Shown: positions 27,739 to 37,336, numbered from the stretch's first letter. The stretch: 64,000 bases of DNA from an uncultured Sphingomonadaceae bacterium (GCA_947503245.1 CANNCV010000002.1:186001-250000), one strand, 5' to 3'. Notes: a model not told the origin generated them from the sequence alone. A program made the numbers and translations.

Positions 27739-28644
27739 CTAGCCTTTCCCGCGCGTTTTGGTTTTGCCGGGTTGATAATTATTCTCGATAAATTCGATAA
27801 TCTTGTCTGCGACTTTCACACCAGTGGCATTTTCTATACCTTCTAGGCCAGGTGAGGAATTAACCTCCATAATCACTGGTCCATGATTGGCCCGCAGCAA
27901 ATCAACACCAGCAACATTCAGCCCCATGACTTTTGCTGCCCGCACTGCTGTTGAACGCTCTTCAGGAGTGATTTTTATTGATTTCGCGCTGCCGCCACGG
28001 TGCAGATTGGAACGGAAATCATCTGGAGCGCCAGTGCGCATCATGGAGGCAACCACTTTGCCGCCGACAACAAAGATACGCAGATCGCTTGATCCGGCTT
28101 CCTTGATAAATTCCTGCACCAAAATATTTACATTAACGCCGCGAAACGCCTCTATTACCGACTTGGCCGACTTGTCGGTTTCGCCAAGCACCACGCCAAT
28201 GCCCTGCGTGCCTTCGGTCAGTTTGATGACAACCGGCGCGCCGCCAACAATTTTCATAACCTCTTCGGTCTGTTTCGGGTCATGCGCAAAAGCGGTGACT
28301 GGCAGCCCCAAACCATGTTTGGCGAAAATCTGCATGGAGCGCAATTTATCCCGGCTGCGGCCAATGGCCACACTCTCATTCAATGACCAAACGCCCATCA
28401 TCTCAAATTGGCGCAGCACGGCCAGACCATATTGCGTGATCGACGCACCAATGCGCGGAATGACTGCATCATAACCCGTCAGCGTCTCACCTTCATATAA
28501 TACGGTGGGGCGATGCGACGTAATATTCATGGTGCATCGCAAAGTGTTAAGAATATCGAGGCTATGGCCCCTCTCCTCCGCAGCTTCCACAAGCCTTTTA
28601 TGCGAATAGAGATTGGCATTGCGCGCTAACATGGCAATTTTCAT
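27739..28644 (-). CDS. rimK: RimK-type ATP-grasp ligase (ribosomal protein S6 glutamate ligase)
   Basis: Adds glutamate residues to a protein C-terminus, classically ribosomal protein S6, using ATP. 301 residues. RimK features: [18 protein letters not shown], an ATP-grasp core with [13 protein letters not shown], and the metal/substrate block [25 protein letters not shown]. The ATG at 28644 has a GGAGAG site and overlaps the RimB-like gene by 4 bases. Its target in this organism could be S6 or another protein. Confidence 0.92.
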   Translation of the reverse strand: MKIAMLARNANLYSHKRLVEAAEERGHSLDILNTLRCTMNITSHRPTVLYEGETLTGYDAVIPRIGASITQYGLAVLRQFEMMGVWSLNESVAIGRSRDKLRSMQIFAKHGLGLPVTAFAHDPKQTEEVMKIVGGAPVVIKLTEGTQGIGVVLGETDKSAKSVIEAFRGVNVNILVQEFIKEAGSSDLRIFVVGGKVVASMMRTGAPDDFRSNLHRGGSAKSIKITPEERSTAVRAAKVMGLNVAGVDLLRANHGPVIMEVNSSPGLEGIENATGVKVADKIIEFIENNYQPGKTKTRGKG

Positions 28645-29132
28645 TGGTCGCTCTCCACTTTGCGCCCCAGTACATAACGGCGCGCGCAATTTACCAGAAA
28701 GCCTCTGCGCAGGGCGCGGCGACCTATTAACATGGGGAACGCCATATTGCTGCGATTAGCAAGCGTTATATAGCCAAACCAGCTTGTCTCACCCAATGCA
28801 ATCTGGGTTTCTATGACATAGCGTGATTCACTTAAGCCATTTGAACTTTTGATTTTGCGCTGGCTGTGCAAAGGCGCACGGAACCGTTTGGCCCGCTCAC
28901 CCTTTTGTGCGCGCGACCAGAATTCCACCCATGTCTGCCCATCCTGCTCAAACGGTGTAATCCGTGTCGCGTGCAATGATGATGTCGCGGCGCCAGTATC
29001 AATTTTCGCTTTTATGCCAATCAGCCCCAGATCGGGCAGATCAATATATTCAGCCCAGCCAATCGTGATGGCCGCTTTGCTTTTGCGCGGCTTTACCGAT
29101 TTCGCAGGCACTTGCGCCGATGGAGCGATCAT
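28641..29132 (-). CDS. rimB: RimB-like retropepsin-type aspartic protease (annotated as ATP-dependent zinc protease)
   Basis: 163 residues. The catalytic signature K-I-D45[10 protein letters not shown] is a retropepsin-like active site, and the second family block is [14 protein letters not shown]. In Pseudomonas, RimB trims glutamate tails made by RimK; here the two genes overlap by 4 bases, supporting the same pairing. The first 20 residues are a variable basic extension. The start ATG abuts the 3' arm of a strong hairpin that could hide its ribosome site. Confidence 0.85.
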   Translation of the reverse strand: MIAPSAQVPAKSVKPRKSKAAITIGWAEYIDLPDLGLIGIKAKIDTGAATSSLHATRITPFEQDGQTWVEFWSRAQKGERAKRFRAPLHSQRKIKSSNGLSESRYVIETQIALGETSWFGYITLANRSNMAFPMLIGRRALRRGFLVNCARRYVLGRKVESDQ

Positions 29133-29133
29133 T

Positions 29134-29179
29134 GCCCCTGCCCTACCATATCATAACGATAAACGGGTATGGCAGGGGC
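29134..29179 (-). promoter_or_regulatory. Strong hairpin between gdhA and rimB
   Basis: A 9-bp G/C stem (GCCCCTGCC 29134-29142 with GGCAGGGGC 29171-29179) extends by four more pairs (TACC/GGTA) after one mismatch. On the transcribed strand the 3' arm contains AGGGG directly before the rimB ATG at 29132, so the fold would sequester the likely ribosome site. No U-tract follows, which argues against a simple terminator. Confidence 0.6.
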
Positions 29180-29186
29180 GATATGA

Positions 29187-30542
29187 TCAGACAACGCCAT
29201 AGGCCAACATCGCGTCAGCGACTTTTTTGAAGCCGGCAATATTGGCACCTTTAACATAGTCGACATAGCCGCCATCTGCCTTGCCATATTCGACACATTT
29301 TTCATGAATACCTTCCATCAGGTCGGTCAGCATATTGCCAAGCCGCTCCTGATCCCAGCTAATCCGCTCGGCATTTTGGCTCATTTCCAGACCGGATACG
29401 GCTACGCCGCCTGCATTAGCCGCTTTGCCCGGGCCATACATGATTTTCGCATCATGAAAGACTTTTACGCCTTCCAAAGTGGTTGGCATATTTGCGCCCT
29501 CTGAAACAGCCATCACACCATTATCGACCATGGTCTTGGCTTCATCGCCATCCAGCTCATTTTGCGTAGCGCAAGGTAAGGCTAGATCGGCCTTGACGCT
29601 CCAAGGGCGTTCACCCTCATGGTAGCTGGCGCCAGAAAACTCATCGCAATATTCGCTGATCCGGCCGCGCTTTACGGTTTTAAGGTGCTTGATCCAGTCA
29701 ATCTTATCCTGATCAATGCCATCAGGGTCATGAATGAAACCGCCACTGTCTGACAGTGTCAGCACTTTGCCGCCCAATTGCGTAATCTTCTCCGCAGCAT
29801 GGGTCGCCACATTACCTGAACCGGAAATAATGGCGGTTTTCCCGTCCACAGCATCGTCTTGATGTTTCAGCATATTTTGCAGGAAATAGACCGCGCCATA
29901 GCCGGTGGCTTCGGGCCGCATTTGTGAGCCGCCATATTCTATACCCTTACCGGTCAATACGCCTTCCCAGCGATTGGTGATGCGTTTATATTGGCCAAAC
30001 ATATAACCAATTTCACGGCCACCCACGCCAATATCACCCGCAGGAACATCAGTATCTGGCCCAATATGACGGTATAATTCGGTCATAAAGGACTGACAAA
30101 AGCGCATAACCTCTGCATCAGACTTGCCCTTAGGGTTGAAGTTGGAGCCACCTTTGCCGCCGCCCATAGGCAGGCCGGTCAGCGAGTTTTTAAATGTCTG
30201 TTCAAACGCCAGAAACTTCAGCACACTTTCGGTGACGCTGGGGTGGAAACGGATACCGCCTTTATATGGCCCAATCGCATTGTTGTTCTGCACCCGCCAA
30301 CCACGTTGAACACGGATATTATGGTTATCATCTTCCCAACAAACACGGAAAGACACAACACGGTCAGGTTCCGCAATACGGCGCAATATCTGTGCGGAGT
30401 GATATTGCTCCTTATCGCCGATAAATTCATAAATATCTTGCGCAACCTCATGCACGGCCTGCACAAATTCAGGCTGTCCTGGATTGCGACGTTTTACGCC
30501 TTCGATAAAAGTATCAAGATCAACGTGATCGGTAACGGCCAT
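29187..30542 (-). CDS. gdhA: NADP-specific glutamate dehydrogenase
   Basis: Reductive amination of 2-oxoglutarate to glutamate. 451 residues, the classic hexameric form. Substrate motifs: GPYKGGIRFHPSV and the catalytic Lys in GLPMGGGKGGS, then DVPAGDIGVGGREIGYMFG and a Rossmann loop ISGSGNVATHA. The ATG at 30542 follows GGGGGAG; a longer frame upstream has no family similarity. Glutamate made here could supply RimK, though this link is only by proximity. Confidence 0.97.
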   Translation of the reverse strand: MAVTDHVDLDTFIEGVKRRNPGQPEFVQAVHEVAQDIYEFIGDKEQYHSAQILRRIAEPDRVVSFRVCWEDDNHNIRVQRGWRVQNNNAIGPYKGGIRFHPSVTESVLKFLAFEQTFKNSLTGLPMGGGKGGSNFNPKGKSDAEVMRFCQSFMTELYRHIGPDTDVPAGDIGVGGREIGYMFGQYKRITNRWEGVLTGKGIEYGGSQMRPEATGYGAVYFLQNMLKHQDDAVDGKTAIISGSGNVATHAAEKITQLGGKVLTLSDSGGFIHDPDGIDQDKIDWIKHLKTVKRGRISEYCDEFSGASYHEGERPWSVKADLALPCATQNELDGDEAKTMVDNGVMAVSEGANMPTTLEGVKVFHDAKIMYGPGKAANAGGVAVSGLEMSQNAERISWDQERLGNMLTDLMEGIHEKCVEYGKADGGYVDYVKGANIAGFKKVADAMLAYGVV

Positions 30543-30718
30543 AATATTCTCCCCCAATAGGAATAATGGTACAAAAGCATGTACCTTGCCGCGACCCATA
30601 ATGTAAGTTTAGCGGCCAAGTGTGACTCGCTGCACAGATTGCAAATCTAGCTGTTTTTGCCAAAAAAAATAGCGAAATTTTCTCTATTCTGTAGATATTG
30701 TTGGATGTGTCGGATTGA

Positions 30719-31381
30719 TTAATCCTCACCCTCATCTTCGGTGCTTTCTGGCAGGCCTGCAGGCTCTTCGGCAATAGGTGTTTTAAAATCTACATCGTCA
30801 TCACCGACTAAAGCTTCTTCAGCTATACCCAAAACCCCGCCCAAACGGCTGACCTGTTCGCCAATGACAGTATCGACTGCCGGCGCAATTTGCTCGACAG
30901 GGAAACGCATATAACCACCAACGACATATTCAAATCTAATGGTTGTGCCGTTAGCGTTGGGCTTGAGCGAAATTGTCAAACTGCCCTGTACAGCTTCAGC
31001 CTGTAACGGGCCAAGACCGCCGGTGAGACGCAGTCTTTTTCCAGGTTCAGCATAAACGATGCGCATATGCTCGACACTGCCGCGCGGACCACCCTCTGTT
31101 GATGCAGGAATAAGTTCGCAAAAGCATCCAGTTGCCTGAGCATCCATATAGAAATTCTGCGCGTCACCTGTCCAGCTATGTTGCGCAGACCACCATTTTG
31201 CTGGGGCACGCAGCATCTCATAGCTTTCATCAGGGCTAGTGGTGACATCGACTTCATGCGTGATGAAAAAGCCATTATCATCCTGCTTTGCAATCTCAGC
31301 GCTGGCAGGGCTCACGGCAAAGATTGTCGTTCCCGTCAATGCCATTACTGACAATCTTGCAATGCTATATAATCGATTCAT
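30719..31381 (-). CDS. Exported SRPBCC-fold protein of unknown role
   Basis: 220 residues with a signal peptide (ends near PASA^EI, residue 28), so predicted periplasmic. The body has START/polyketide-cyclase-like features (HEVDVTTSPDESYEMLRAPAKWWS, then RFEYVVGGYMRFP), indicating a hydrophobic ligand pocket. The last ~25 residues are very acidic (ESTEDEGED). The ATG at 31381 has a perfect GGAGG site. It lies between adk and gdhA, where the rpsM-rpsK-rpoA-rplQ genes would often be expected. Confidence 0.8.
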   Translation of the reverse strand: MNRLYSIARLSVMALTGTTIFAVSPASAEIAKQDDNGFFITHEVDVTTSPDESYEMLRAPAKWWSAQHSWTGDAQNFYMDAQATGCFCELIPASTEGGPRGSVEHMRIVYAEPGKRLRLTGGLGPLQAEAVQGSLTISLKPNANGTTIRFEYVVGGYMRFPVEQIAPAVDTVIGEQVSRLGGVLGIAEEALVGDDDVDFKTPIAEEPAGLPESTEDEGED

Positions 31382-31423
31382 ATCGTCCTCCACTCGGTCG
31401 TCGAGACAATATGCATATGCGCT

Positions 31424-32071
31424 CTAGCTGTCGAGAACCTTCGCGACTTCAACGCGAACGCTAGCCATATCCGCCATGCCATCGACACGCGTAACTATGT
31501 CGCGCTTGTCATAAATGGGCAGAATGGGGGCAGTTTTGCCGCGATACTCTTCCATCCGTTTACGCACTGTCTCTGCATTATCATCGGGCCGACGCTTAAA
31601 TTCCGTCCCATCGCATTTGTCGCAAACACCGTCTTTTGCTGGCGTTTTGAATGTGTCGTGATAGCCTTCACCACAATTGGCGCATGTAAAACGCCCGGTA
31701 ATCCGCTCAATCAATGCATCGACATCGACGTCCAGCTCTATAACATGCTGCAATGAACGATTACGTGTCGCCAGCAATTCATCAAGCGATTCTGCTTGCG
31801 CAGCCGTTCTGGGGTAGCCATCGAAAATAACGCCGGTATCAGTATCCAGCTTATCCAAAGCGTCACCAATCAATGCAGAAACAATCTCATCAGAGACCAA
31901 TTGCCCTGCATCCATCACAGCTTTGGCCTTTAAGCCAACCGGTGTGCCCTCTTTAACAGCAGAGCGAAGCATATCACCCGTGGACAATTGCACCATATTT
32001 CGGTCTTCAACCAGAAATTGTGCCTGTGTGCCCTTACCTGCGCCCGGAGGCCCCAACAGAATGATATTCAC
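31424..32071 (-). CDS. adk: Adenylate kinase
   Basis: Interconverts AMP, ADP and ATP. 215 residues. The P-loop is G-P-P-G-A-G-K-G-T; the LID domain has a four-cysteine zinc site (C-A-N-C and C-D-K-C), as in many non-enterobacterial enzymes. It follows secY by 45 bases at the end of the spc operon. Confidence 0.98.
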   Translation of the reverse strand: MNIILLGPPGAGKGTQAQFLVEDRNMVQLSTGDMLRSAVKEGTPVGLKAKAVMDAGQLVSDEIVSALIGDALDKLDTDTGVIFDGYPRTAAQAESLDELLATRNRSLQHVIELDVDVDALIERITGRFTCANCGEGYHDTFKTPAKDGVCDKCDGTEFKRRPDDNAETVRKRMEEYRGKTAPILPIYDKRDIVTRVDGMADMASVRVEVAKVLDS

Positions 32072-32116
32072 CTATGCTACCCCTATTCGACTATGGGCCA
32101 GTTCAAACGGTCAGGA

Positions 32117-33490
32117 TTACCGAATCCGTCCTTTGAGCTTCGCCTTTTTGATAAGGTCACCATATTGATGCGCCAGCAAATGGCTCTGTATTTGGGTGAC
32201 AGTATCCACAGTTACGTTCACAACGATCAGCAAACTTGTACCGCCAAGGAAGAAAAGCGGGATGCCGGTCTGAGCAATCACATATTCTGGCAATACACAT
32301 ACAAAGGCGAGATACGCAGCGCCAACAACCGTGATACGCGTCAGAACATAGTCCAAATAGGTCGCTGTATTTTTGCCTGGACGGATGCCAGGAATGAAGC
32401 CGCCATTGCGCTTCAAATTGTCTGCCGTTTCTTCAGGGTTGAAGACAACTGCGGTGTAGAAGAAGCAGAAGAAGATAATACCAATCGCATATAGCGTCAT
32501 GTAAACTGGCTCACCATGTTGCAGCGTTTGGTTAAGCCACTGCAGGATGATGCCCCATGTGCTGCTGGTATCGACATTGTTGCCGGCAAATTGTGAAACA
32601 GTCAGCGGCGCCAAAAGCAATGATGACGCGAAGATTGGCGGAATAACGCCAGCAGTATTGATTTTTAGCGGCAAGTGAGAACGCTCTGCCTGCATACCAC
32701 CACGCTGTTGTGCGCGCTTGGGATATTGGATCAATACGCGCCGTTGAGCGCGTTCCATGAAGCAAATGAAGAAAATCAGGCCAATGATCATCACAATGAT
32801 GCCGATAATCAGATATGCCGGAATTGTGCCTTCTTGGCCCTGACTAAACATTTGCGAGACAAATGTCGGCATTTGCGAAACAATGCCTGCCATAATGATA
32901 AGCGAGATACCATTGCCGATACCGCGGCTAGTGATCTGTTCACCCAGCCACATAAGGAACATCGTACCGCCAACCAGAGAGATCACGGCACCAATGCGGA
33001 ATGTCAGACCAGGCTCCACCACAGCGGCAATACCTTGAGAAGATGCGAACGTCTCTAGGCCTTGCGCAATAAAATAGCCCTGAACCATTGTCAGGCCAAC
33101 CGTGCCATAGCGCGTATATTGGTTGAGTTTCTTGCGTCCGCTTTCGCCCTCTTTCTTGATGGCAGCAAGCGTCGGTGACAAAGCCGCACCAAGTTGCACA
33201 ACAATGGACGCAGTAATATAGGGCATGACGCCCAGTGCGATCAGGCTCATCCGTTCAAGCGAGCCACCAGAGAAAGCATTGAAAATATCGGTAACGCCGC
33301 CCTGTGTCTGTTCAGCGAGTTCGGCCAAAGCCGAGGGGTTAATCCCTGGCAATGGTACATAGCTGAGAAGACGAAAAATGACGAGAGCGCCAAGAGTGAA
33401 CCAGATACGGTTGCGCAATTCTGTCGCTTGCGAAAATTTTGCAAGACTGAAATTTGCAGCGGGACTATCGGCACGCGATGCCATGGACAT
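32117..33490 (-). CDS. secY: Preprotein translocase subunit SecY
   Basis: Protein-conducting channel of the inner membrane. 457 residues with ten membrane segments. Typical blocks are LPGINPSAL, QLGAALSPTLAAIKKEGESGRKK and the cytoplasmic loop AQRRVLIQYPKR. A perfect hairpin (CGGTGC/GCACCG, 33507-33523) lies 16 bases before the start and leaves the AAAGAGG ribosome site free. Confidence 0.98.
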   Translation of the reverse strand: MSMASRADSPAANFSLAKFSQATELRNRIWFTLGALVIFRLLSYVPLPGINPSALAELAEQTQGGVTDIFNAFSGGSLERMSLIALGVMPYITASIVVQLGAALSPTLAAIKKEGESGRKKLNQYTRYGTVGLTMVQGYFIAQGLETFASSQGIAAVVEPGLTFRIGAVISLVGGTMFLMWLGEQITSRGIGNGISLIIMAGIVSQMPTFVSQMFSQGQEGTIPAYLIIGIIVMIIGLIFFICFMERAQRRVLIQYPKRAQQRGGMQAERSHLPLKINTAGVIPPIFASSLLLAPLTVSQFAGNNVDTSSTWGIILQWLNQTLQHGEPVYMTLYAIGIIFFCFFYTAVVFNPEETADNLKRNGGFIPGIRPGKNTATYLDYVLTRITVVGAAYLAFVCVLPEYVIAQTGIPLFFLGGTSLLIVVNVTVDTVTQIQSHLLAHQYGDLIKKAKLKGRIR

Positions 33491-33506
33491 TACCTCTTTT
33501 ATCGAC

Positions 33507-33610
33507 CGGTGCAGCTGGCACCGATATGATGCATTCTATTGAAATGAATATGGCATAAAGCCGCGTTCACATCATTACAAAACATCATATCGGCATAACT
33601 GCCCGATATG
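33507..33610 (-). promoter_or_regulatory. Two hairpins in the rplO-secY spacer
   Basis: On the transcribed strand the first is CATATCGG/CCGATATG (arms 33586-33593 and 33603-33610), 15 bases after rplO and followed by ATGTTTTG. The second is CGGTGC/GCACCG (33507-33512 and 33518-33523), just upstream of the secY ribosome site. They may set the secY:rplO expression ratio; function is inferred. Confidence 0.45.
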
Positions 33611-33624
33611 ACAAGCCATAAGGC

Positions 33625-34110
33625 TTATTCCGCGTCAGCTTTTGCTTTTTTTACCAGAACTTCAACGCTACCGCCTGCTTTTTCAACAGCAGCAAGTGCG
33701 CCTTTAGATGCGCCAGCAACAACAAAGCTAACTTTCTTGGTGGTCAGCTCGCCTTTGGCCAGCAGACGTACACCGTCTTTACCGCCACGTGCCAGGCCAG
33801 CAGCTTTCAATGTCGCATGGTCAATTTTGCCTTTGGCATCAAGCTTGCCAGCGTCGATCATTTTCTGGATCATGCCAAGATTTACTTCAGCATAGTCTTT
33901 GCCGAACGGATTGTTAAATCCACGCTTTGGCATACGCATGTGAAGTGGCATTTGACCGCCTTCAAAGCCTTTAATGGCTACACCGGAACGACTTTTTTGA
34001 CCTTTTTGGCCGCGTCCCGCAGTCTTGCCTTTGCCGGAACCAATGCCACGGCCAACGCGAAGACGGACTTTGCGTGCGCCTTCATTATCTTTAATTTCAT
34101 TGAGTTTCAT
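33625..34110 (-). CDS. rplO: Large ribosomal subunit protein uL15
   Basis: Ribosomal protein L15, 161 residues. The N-terminal pattern [20 protein letters not shown] and the Gly/Lys-rich stretch [20 protein letters not shown] are diagnostic. The ATG at 34110 is used; the frame extends 10 codons upstream without similarity. Confidence 0.97.
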   Translation of the reverse strand: MKLNEIKDNEGARKVRLRVGRGIGSGKGKTAGRGQKGQKSRSGVAIKGFEGGQMPLHMRMPKRGFNNPFGKDYAEVNLGMIQKMIDAGKLDAKGKIDHATLKAAGLARGGKDGVRLLAKGELTTKKVSFVVAGASKGALAAVEKAGGSVEVLVKKAKADAE

Positions 34111-34140
34111 ATTGTGTACTCGCTCTCGCTTTAGTCGCAC

Positions 34141-34176
34141 ATAAAGAGGGGAGATCGGATAACCTGCCCTCTTTAT
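34141..34176 (-). promoter_or_regulatory. Hairpin in the rpmD-rplO spacer
   Basis: A perfect 10-bp stem (ATAAAGAGGG 34141-34150 with CCCTCTTTAT 34167-34176) with a 16-base loop begins 5 bases after the rpmD stop. It has no U-tract, so it is more likely an RNA stability or processing element than a terminator. Confidence 0.5.
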
Positions 34177-34180
34177 CTCT

Positions 34181-34372
34181 TTATTCGACGATTTCGACCA
34201 TGTGGCTGACGCTTTTAATCATACCACGAATTGCCGGGGTATCTTCAAGCTCAACCGTCTTATGCATTTTGTTCAGTCCGAGACCAATCAGCGTTTTGCG
34301 CTGTGAGGCTGGACGGCGGATAGGTGACCCTATCTGCTTTATCTTCACTGTTTTTGTAGCAGCTTTCGCCAT
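34181..34372 (-). CDS. rpmD: Large ribosomal subunit protein uL30
   Basis: Ribosomal protein L30, 63 residues, usual size. Core: [24 protein letters not shown], then [20 protein letters not shown]. It follows rpsE by 19 bases. Confidence 0.97.
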   Translation of the reverse strand: MAKAATKTVKIKQIGSPIRRPASQRKTLIGLGLNKMHKTVELEDTPAIRGMIKSVSHMVEIVE

Positions 34373-34391
34373 GCCAAATTACTCCAGACTG

Positions 34392-35105
34392 TTATTCGAC
34401 CAGCGCTTCAGCATCGGCTTTCGCTTCCGCTTCGCTAGCACCACCACGGCCCAACAAATCAGTGACTTTCTTGCCACGACGCTGTGCAACCGATTTGGGG
34501 CTGGTCTGTTCACCCAGTGCCTCAAAAGTGGCCCGGATCATGTTGTAAGGATTTGATGTACCAACAGATTTGGTAACAACATCGGCAACGCCCAAGCTTT
34601 CGAAAACAGCACGCATTGGGCCACCAGCGATGATGCCGGTTCCAGGAGGCGCTGAACGAACAGTCACCTTGCCAGCACCGAAACGGCCATTGCCATCATG
34701 GTGCAATGTGCGGCCTTCTTTCAAAGGAACGCGGATCATCTTCTTTTTGGCAGCAGCGGTTGCTTTGGTAATAGCCTCTGGCACTTCGCGCGCCTTACCA
34801 TGACCAAAACCAACACGGCCTGTTCCGTCACCAACAACAACAAGAGCAGCAAAACCGAAACGCTTACCACCTTTAACCGTCTTAGAAACACGGTTGATGT
34901 GGACCAGCTTTTCAATCAGGTCATCACCCTTGTCTTCGTCACGCTTGTTGCGATCGTTGCGACGGCCACGGCCACCGCGATCATTGCCGCCACGACCACC
35001 ACCGCGATTACCACGAGGTTTATTCTCTGTAGGTGCTGCCGGTGCAGCTTGTTCAGCGCTCTGATTGGCGGCTGCTTCGCTTGTGTTTACTTCATCTGCC
35101 ATCAT
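34392..35105 (-). CDS. rpsE: Small ribosomal subunit protein uS5 with Arg/Gly-rich N-terminal extension
   Basis: Ribosomal protein S5, 237 residues versus about 167 in E. coli. The conserved S5 domain starts around [20 protein letters not shown] (near residue 62). Before it lies an Ala/Glu stretch and then an RGG-like region ([20 protein letters not shown]). The ATG at 35105 shares one base with the rplR stop and has GGAG 5 bases upstream; the ATG at 35102 is equally possible. Confidence 0.96.
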   Translation of the reverse strand: MMADEVNTSEAAANQSAEQAAPAAPTENKPRGNRGGGRGGNDRGGRGRRNDRNKRDEDKGDDLIEKLVHINRVSKTVKGGKRFGFAALVVVGDGTGRVGFGHGKAREVPEAITKATAAAKKKMIRVPLKEGRTLHHDGNGRFGAGKVTVRSAPPGTGIIAGGPMRAVFESLGVADVVTKSVGTSNPYNMIRATFEALGEQTSPKSVAQRRGKKVTDLLGRGGASEAEAKADAEALVE

Positions 35106-35455
35106 CAAAACTCCAATCCGCCTTCACGTGCGGCATCAGCCAGCGCCTTGACGCGACCATGATATAAGAAACCGCCACGATCGAACACGACCGTTGTGAC
35201 ACCGGCTTTCTTGGCAGCAGCAGCAATGCTTTTGCCAACTTTCGCAGCCGCTTCGCAGGTTGCGCCCGCGCTCTTTGCGCCTTTTTCAAGCGAAGAGGCA
35301 GAAGCCAATGTTGTACCCGCAGCGTCATCAATGATTTGCGCATAGATATGACGGCCAGTACGATGAACTGACAAACGCGCACGGCCACCACCTTGCTTGC
35401 GAAGCATTGTGCGGACACGCTGACGGCGTTTTTCGAATAAAGAAAGTTTCGCCAT
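35105..35455 (-). CDS. rplR: Large ribosomal subunit protein uL18
   Basis: Ribosomal protein L18, 116 residues, binds 5S rRNA. Signature regions: [18 protein letters not shown] and [27 protein letters not shown]. It follows rplF by 3 bases and touches rpsE by one base. Confidence 0.98.
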   Translation of the reverse strand: MAKLSLFEKRRQRVRTMLRKQGGGRARLSVHRTGRHIYAQIIDDAAGTTLASASSLEKGAKSAGATCEAAAKVGKSIAAAAKKAGVTTVVFDRGGFLYHGRVKALADAAREGGLEF

Positions 35456-35458
35456 GGC

Positions 35459-35992
35459 TTACTTCTTCTTTCCTTCTTTGCGGAAGATATACTCGCCGCG
35501 ATATTTGATGCCTTTGCCTTTATAAGGCTCTGGTTTACGCCAGCGACGGATCTCAGCCGCCACCTGACCAACTTGCTGCTTATCCATGCCGGATATTTCA
35601 ATGGTGGTCTGATCAGGCGTTTTGATGTCGATGCCTTCCGGGATCGCAAAATCTACATCATGGCTATAACCAAGCTGCATATTCAGCGTCTTGCCCTGAA
35701 CTTTGGCACGATAACCAACACCGTTAATTTCCAATACTTTGGAAAAACCTTCGGTTACGCCAGTCACCAGATTTTGCACCAATGTGCGTTGCATACCCCA
35801 AAAGGCGCGCGCACGCTTTGTTTCATTTGCCGGCTTTACCAACACGCCTTCGCCTTCAATCTCATAAGAGATGTCATCGGACATTGGCATGGTCAATTCA
35901 CCCTTAGGGCCTTTAACCGCCAAAATGCCGTCAGCGATATTCGCGCTAACTCCAGCGGGCATAGATACTGCTTTTTTGCCAATACGTGACAT
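35459..35992 (-). CDS. rplF: Large ribosomal subunit protein uL6
   Basis: Ribosomal protein L6, 177 residues. Starts [15 protein letters not shown] and ends with [24 protein letters not shown], the conserved C-terminal block. It follows rpsH by 2 bases. Confidence 0.98.
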   Translation of the reverse strand: MSRIGKKAVSMPAGVSANIADGILAVKGPKGELTMPMSDDISYEIEGEGVLVKPANETKRARAFWGMQRTLVQNLVTGVTEGFSKVLEINGVGYRAKVQGKTLNMQLGYSHDVDFAIPEGIDIKTPDQTTIEISGMDKQQVGQVAAEIRRWRKPEPYKGKGIKYRGEYIFRKEGKKK

Positions 35993-35994
35993 AA

Positions 35995-36390
35995 TCAGAA
36001 TACCTCCGCGAGAACCTCGCCGCCGACATTCTGGTCACGCGCTTCATTATCTGAAAGCACGCCCTTTGGTGTCGAGACGATGGTGATGCCCAAACCGTTA
36101 CGAACGGTCGGCAATTCTTGTGAACCACTGTAAACACGGCGGCCCGGCTTGGAGACGCGCGCAACCGATTTAATCGCAGGCTCGCCTTCAAAATATTTCA
36201 GTTCAATCCGCAGGCCTTTATGGCGGCCTAGCTCTTCTTCGCTATAGCCACGAATGTAGCCTTCACGTTGCAGAACATCGAGGACACGTGCGCGCAATTT
36301 GGAAGACGGCGAAACAACGCTGTCTTTCTTGGCCTGTTGGCCGTTGCGGATACGGGTGAGCATATCACCCAAAGGATCGGTCATAGCCAT
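35995..36390 (-). CDS. rpsH: Small ribosomal subunit protein uS8
   Basis: Ribosomal protein S8, 131 residues. Starts [18 protein letters not shown] and ends with [26 protein letters not shown]. In E. coli, S8 represses the spc operon by binding the rplX-rplE region; whether this holds here was not determined. Confidence 0.98.
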   Translation of the reverse strand: MAMTDPLGDMLTRIRNGQQAKKDSVVSPSSKLRARVLDVLQREGYIRGYSEEELGRHKGLRIELKYFEGEPAIKSVARVSKPGRRVYSGSQELPTVRNGLGITIVSTPKGVLSDNEARDQNVGGEVLAEVF

Positions 36391-36400
36391 GTTCTAATCC

Positions 36401-36706
36401 TTACCAGCTTGACTTTGTTACACCGGGAATCAGGCCACGGTTGGCCAGATTACGCAGCTCGATACGGCACAGGCCGAATTTGCGATAATATCCACGTGGA
36501 CGACCAGTGGTGTTGCAGCGATTGCGAACACGTGTCGGGTTACCGTTACGAGGAATTTCCGCCATTTTCAGACGTGCGATCAAACGCTCGGACTCGTCCA
36601 ATGACGTATCCGCAGCAATTGCTTTATATTTCGCATATTGGCCGGCATATTTCTTTACCAGCTTCTTGCGCTTTTCGTTTTTGTTAATCGAACTCAGTTT
36701 CGCCAT
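36401..36706 (-). CDS. rpsN: Small ribosomal subunit protein uS14
   Basis: Ribosomal protein S14, 101 residues, the long form without zinc cysteines. Contains [20 protein letters not shown] and ends [11 protein letters not shown]. Confidence 0.98.
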   Translation of the reverse strand: MAKLSSINKNEKRKKLVKKYAGQYAKYKAIAADTSLDESERLIARLKMAEIPRNGNPTRVRNRCNTTGRPRGYYRKFGLCRIELRNLANRGLIPGVTKSSW

Positions 36707-36757
36707 GACTTAAGTTCACCTTCCTTCAAAAAATTTCAGATGATGCAACAGGTCCGC

Positions 36758-37336
36758 TTATGCGGCTTGCTGCTCTTCTTCCTGCGGGAACGGGAAACCG
36801 AACAAGCGCAACAATTCAAGCGCTTCTTCATCCGTCTTCGCGGTGGTGGTAACAATCACATCCATGCCACGCACCGTATCGATGGAGTCATAGCTGATTT
36901 CGGGAAATACGATTTGCTCTTTCAAGCCCATTGCATAATTGCCGCGGCCATCAAAGCTTTTCGGGTTCAAACCACGAAAGTCACGAATGCGAGGCATTGC
37001 GATGGTCACAAAACGGTCAAGAAATTCATACATACGCTCTTTGCGCAGTGTGACTTTACAACCAATCGGCATACCTTCACGCAGCTTGAAGCTGGCGATG
37101 GACTTTTTGGCTTTGGTAATGACAGGCTTTTGACCAGCGATCTTTTCCATCTCGGCCGCAGCTGTCGCTACTTTTTTCTTGTCCTGGCTGGCTTCGCCAA
37201 CACCCATGTTAATCACGATCTTTTCGATGCGCGGGATTTCCATGTGGTTTTTGTAGCCAAATTTCTCTTGCATGCCCTTAACGACGACGTCGTCATAACG
37301 GGTGCGCATACGCGGCGTGTACTTAGCTTCAGCCAT
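36758..37336 (-). CDS. rplE: Large ribosomal subunit protein uL5
   Basis: Ribosomal protein L5, 192 residues, binds 5S rRNA. Contains [18 protein letters not shown] and [20 protein letters not shown]. Its start overlaps the rplX 3' end by 8 bases, indicating coupled translation. Confidence 0.98.
   Translation of the reverse strand: MAEAKYTPRMRTRYDDVVVKGMQEKFGYKNHMEIPRIEKIVINMGVGEASQDKKKVATAAAEMEKIAGQKPVITKAKKSIASFKLREGMPIGCKVTLRKERMYEFLDRFVTIAMPRIRDFRGLNPKSFDGRGNYAMGLKEQIVFPEISYDSIDTVRGMDVIVTTTAKTDEEALELLRLFGFPFPQEEEQQAA

Noticed and set aside
31424-32071. Four-cysteine LID of adenylate kinase as an oddity
   Set aside because: Zinc-binding LID domains are common in bacterial adenylate kinases.
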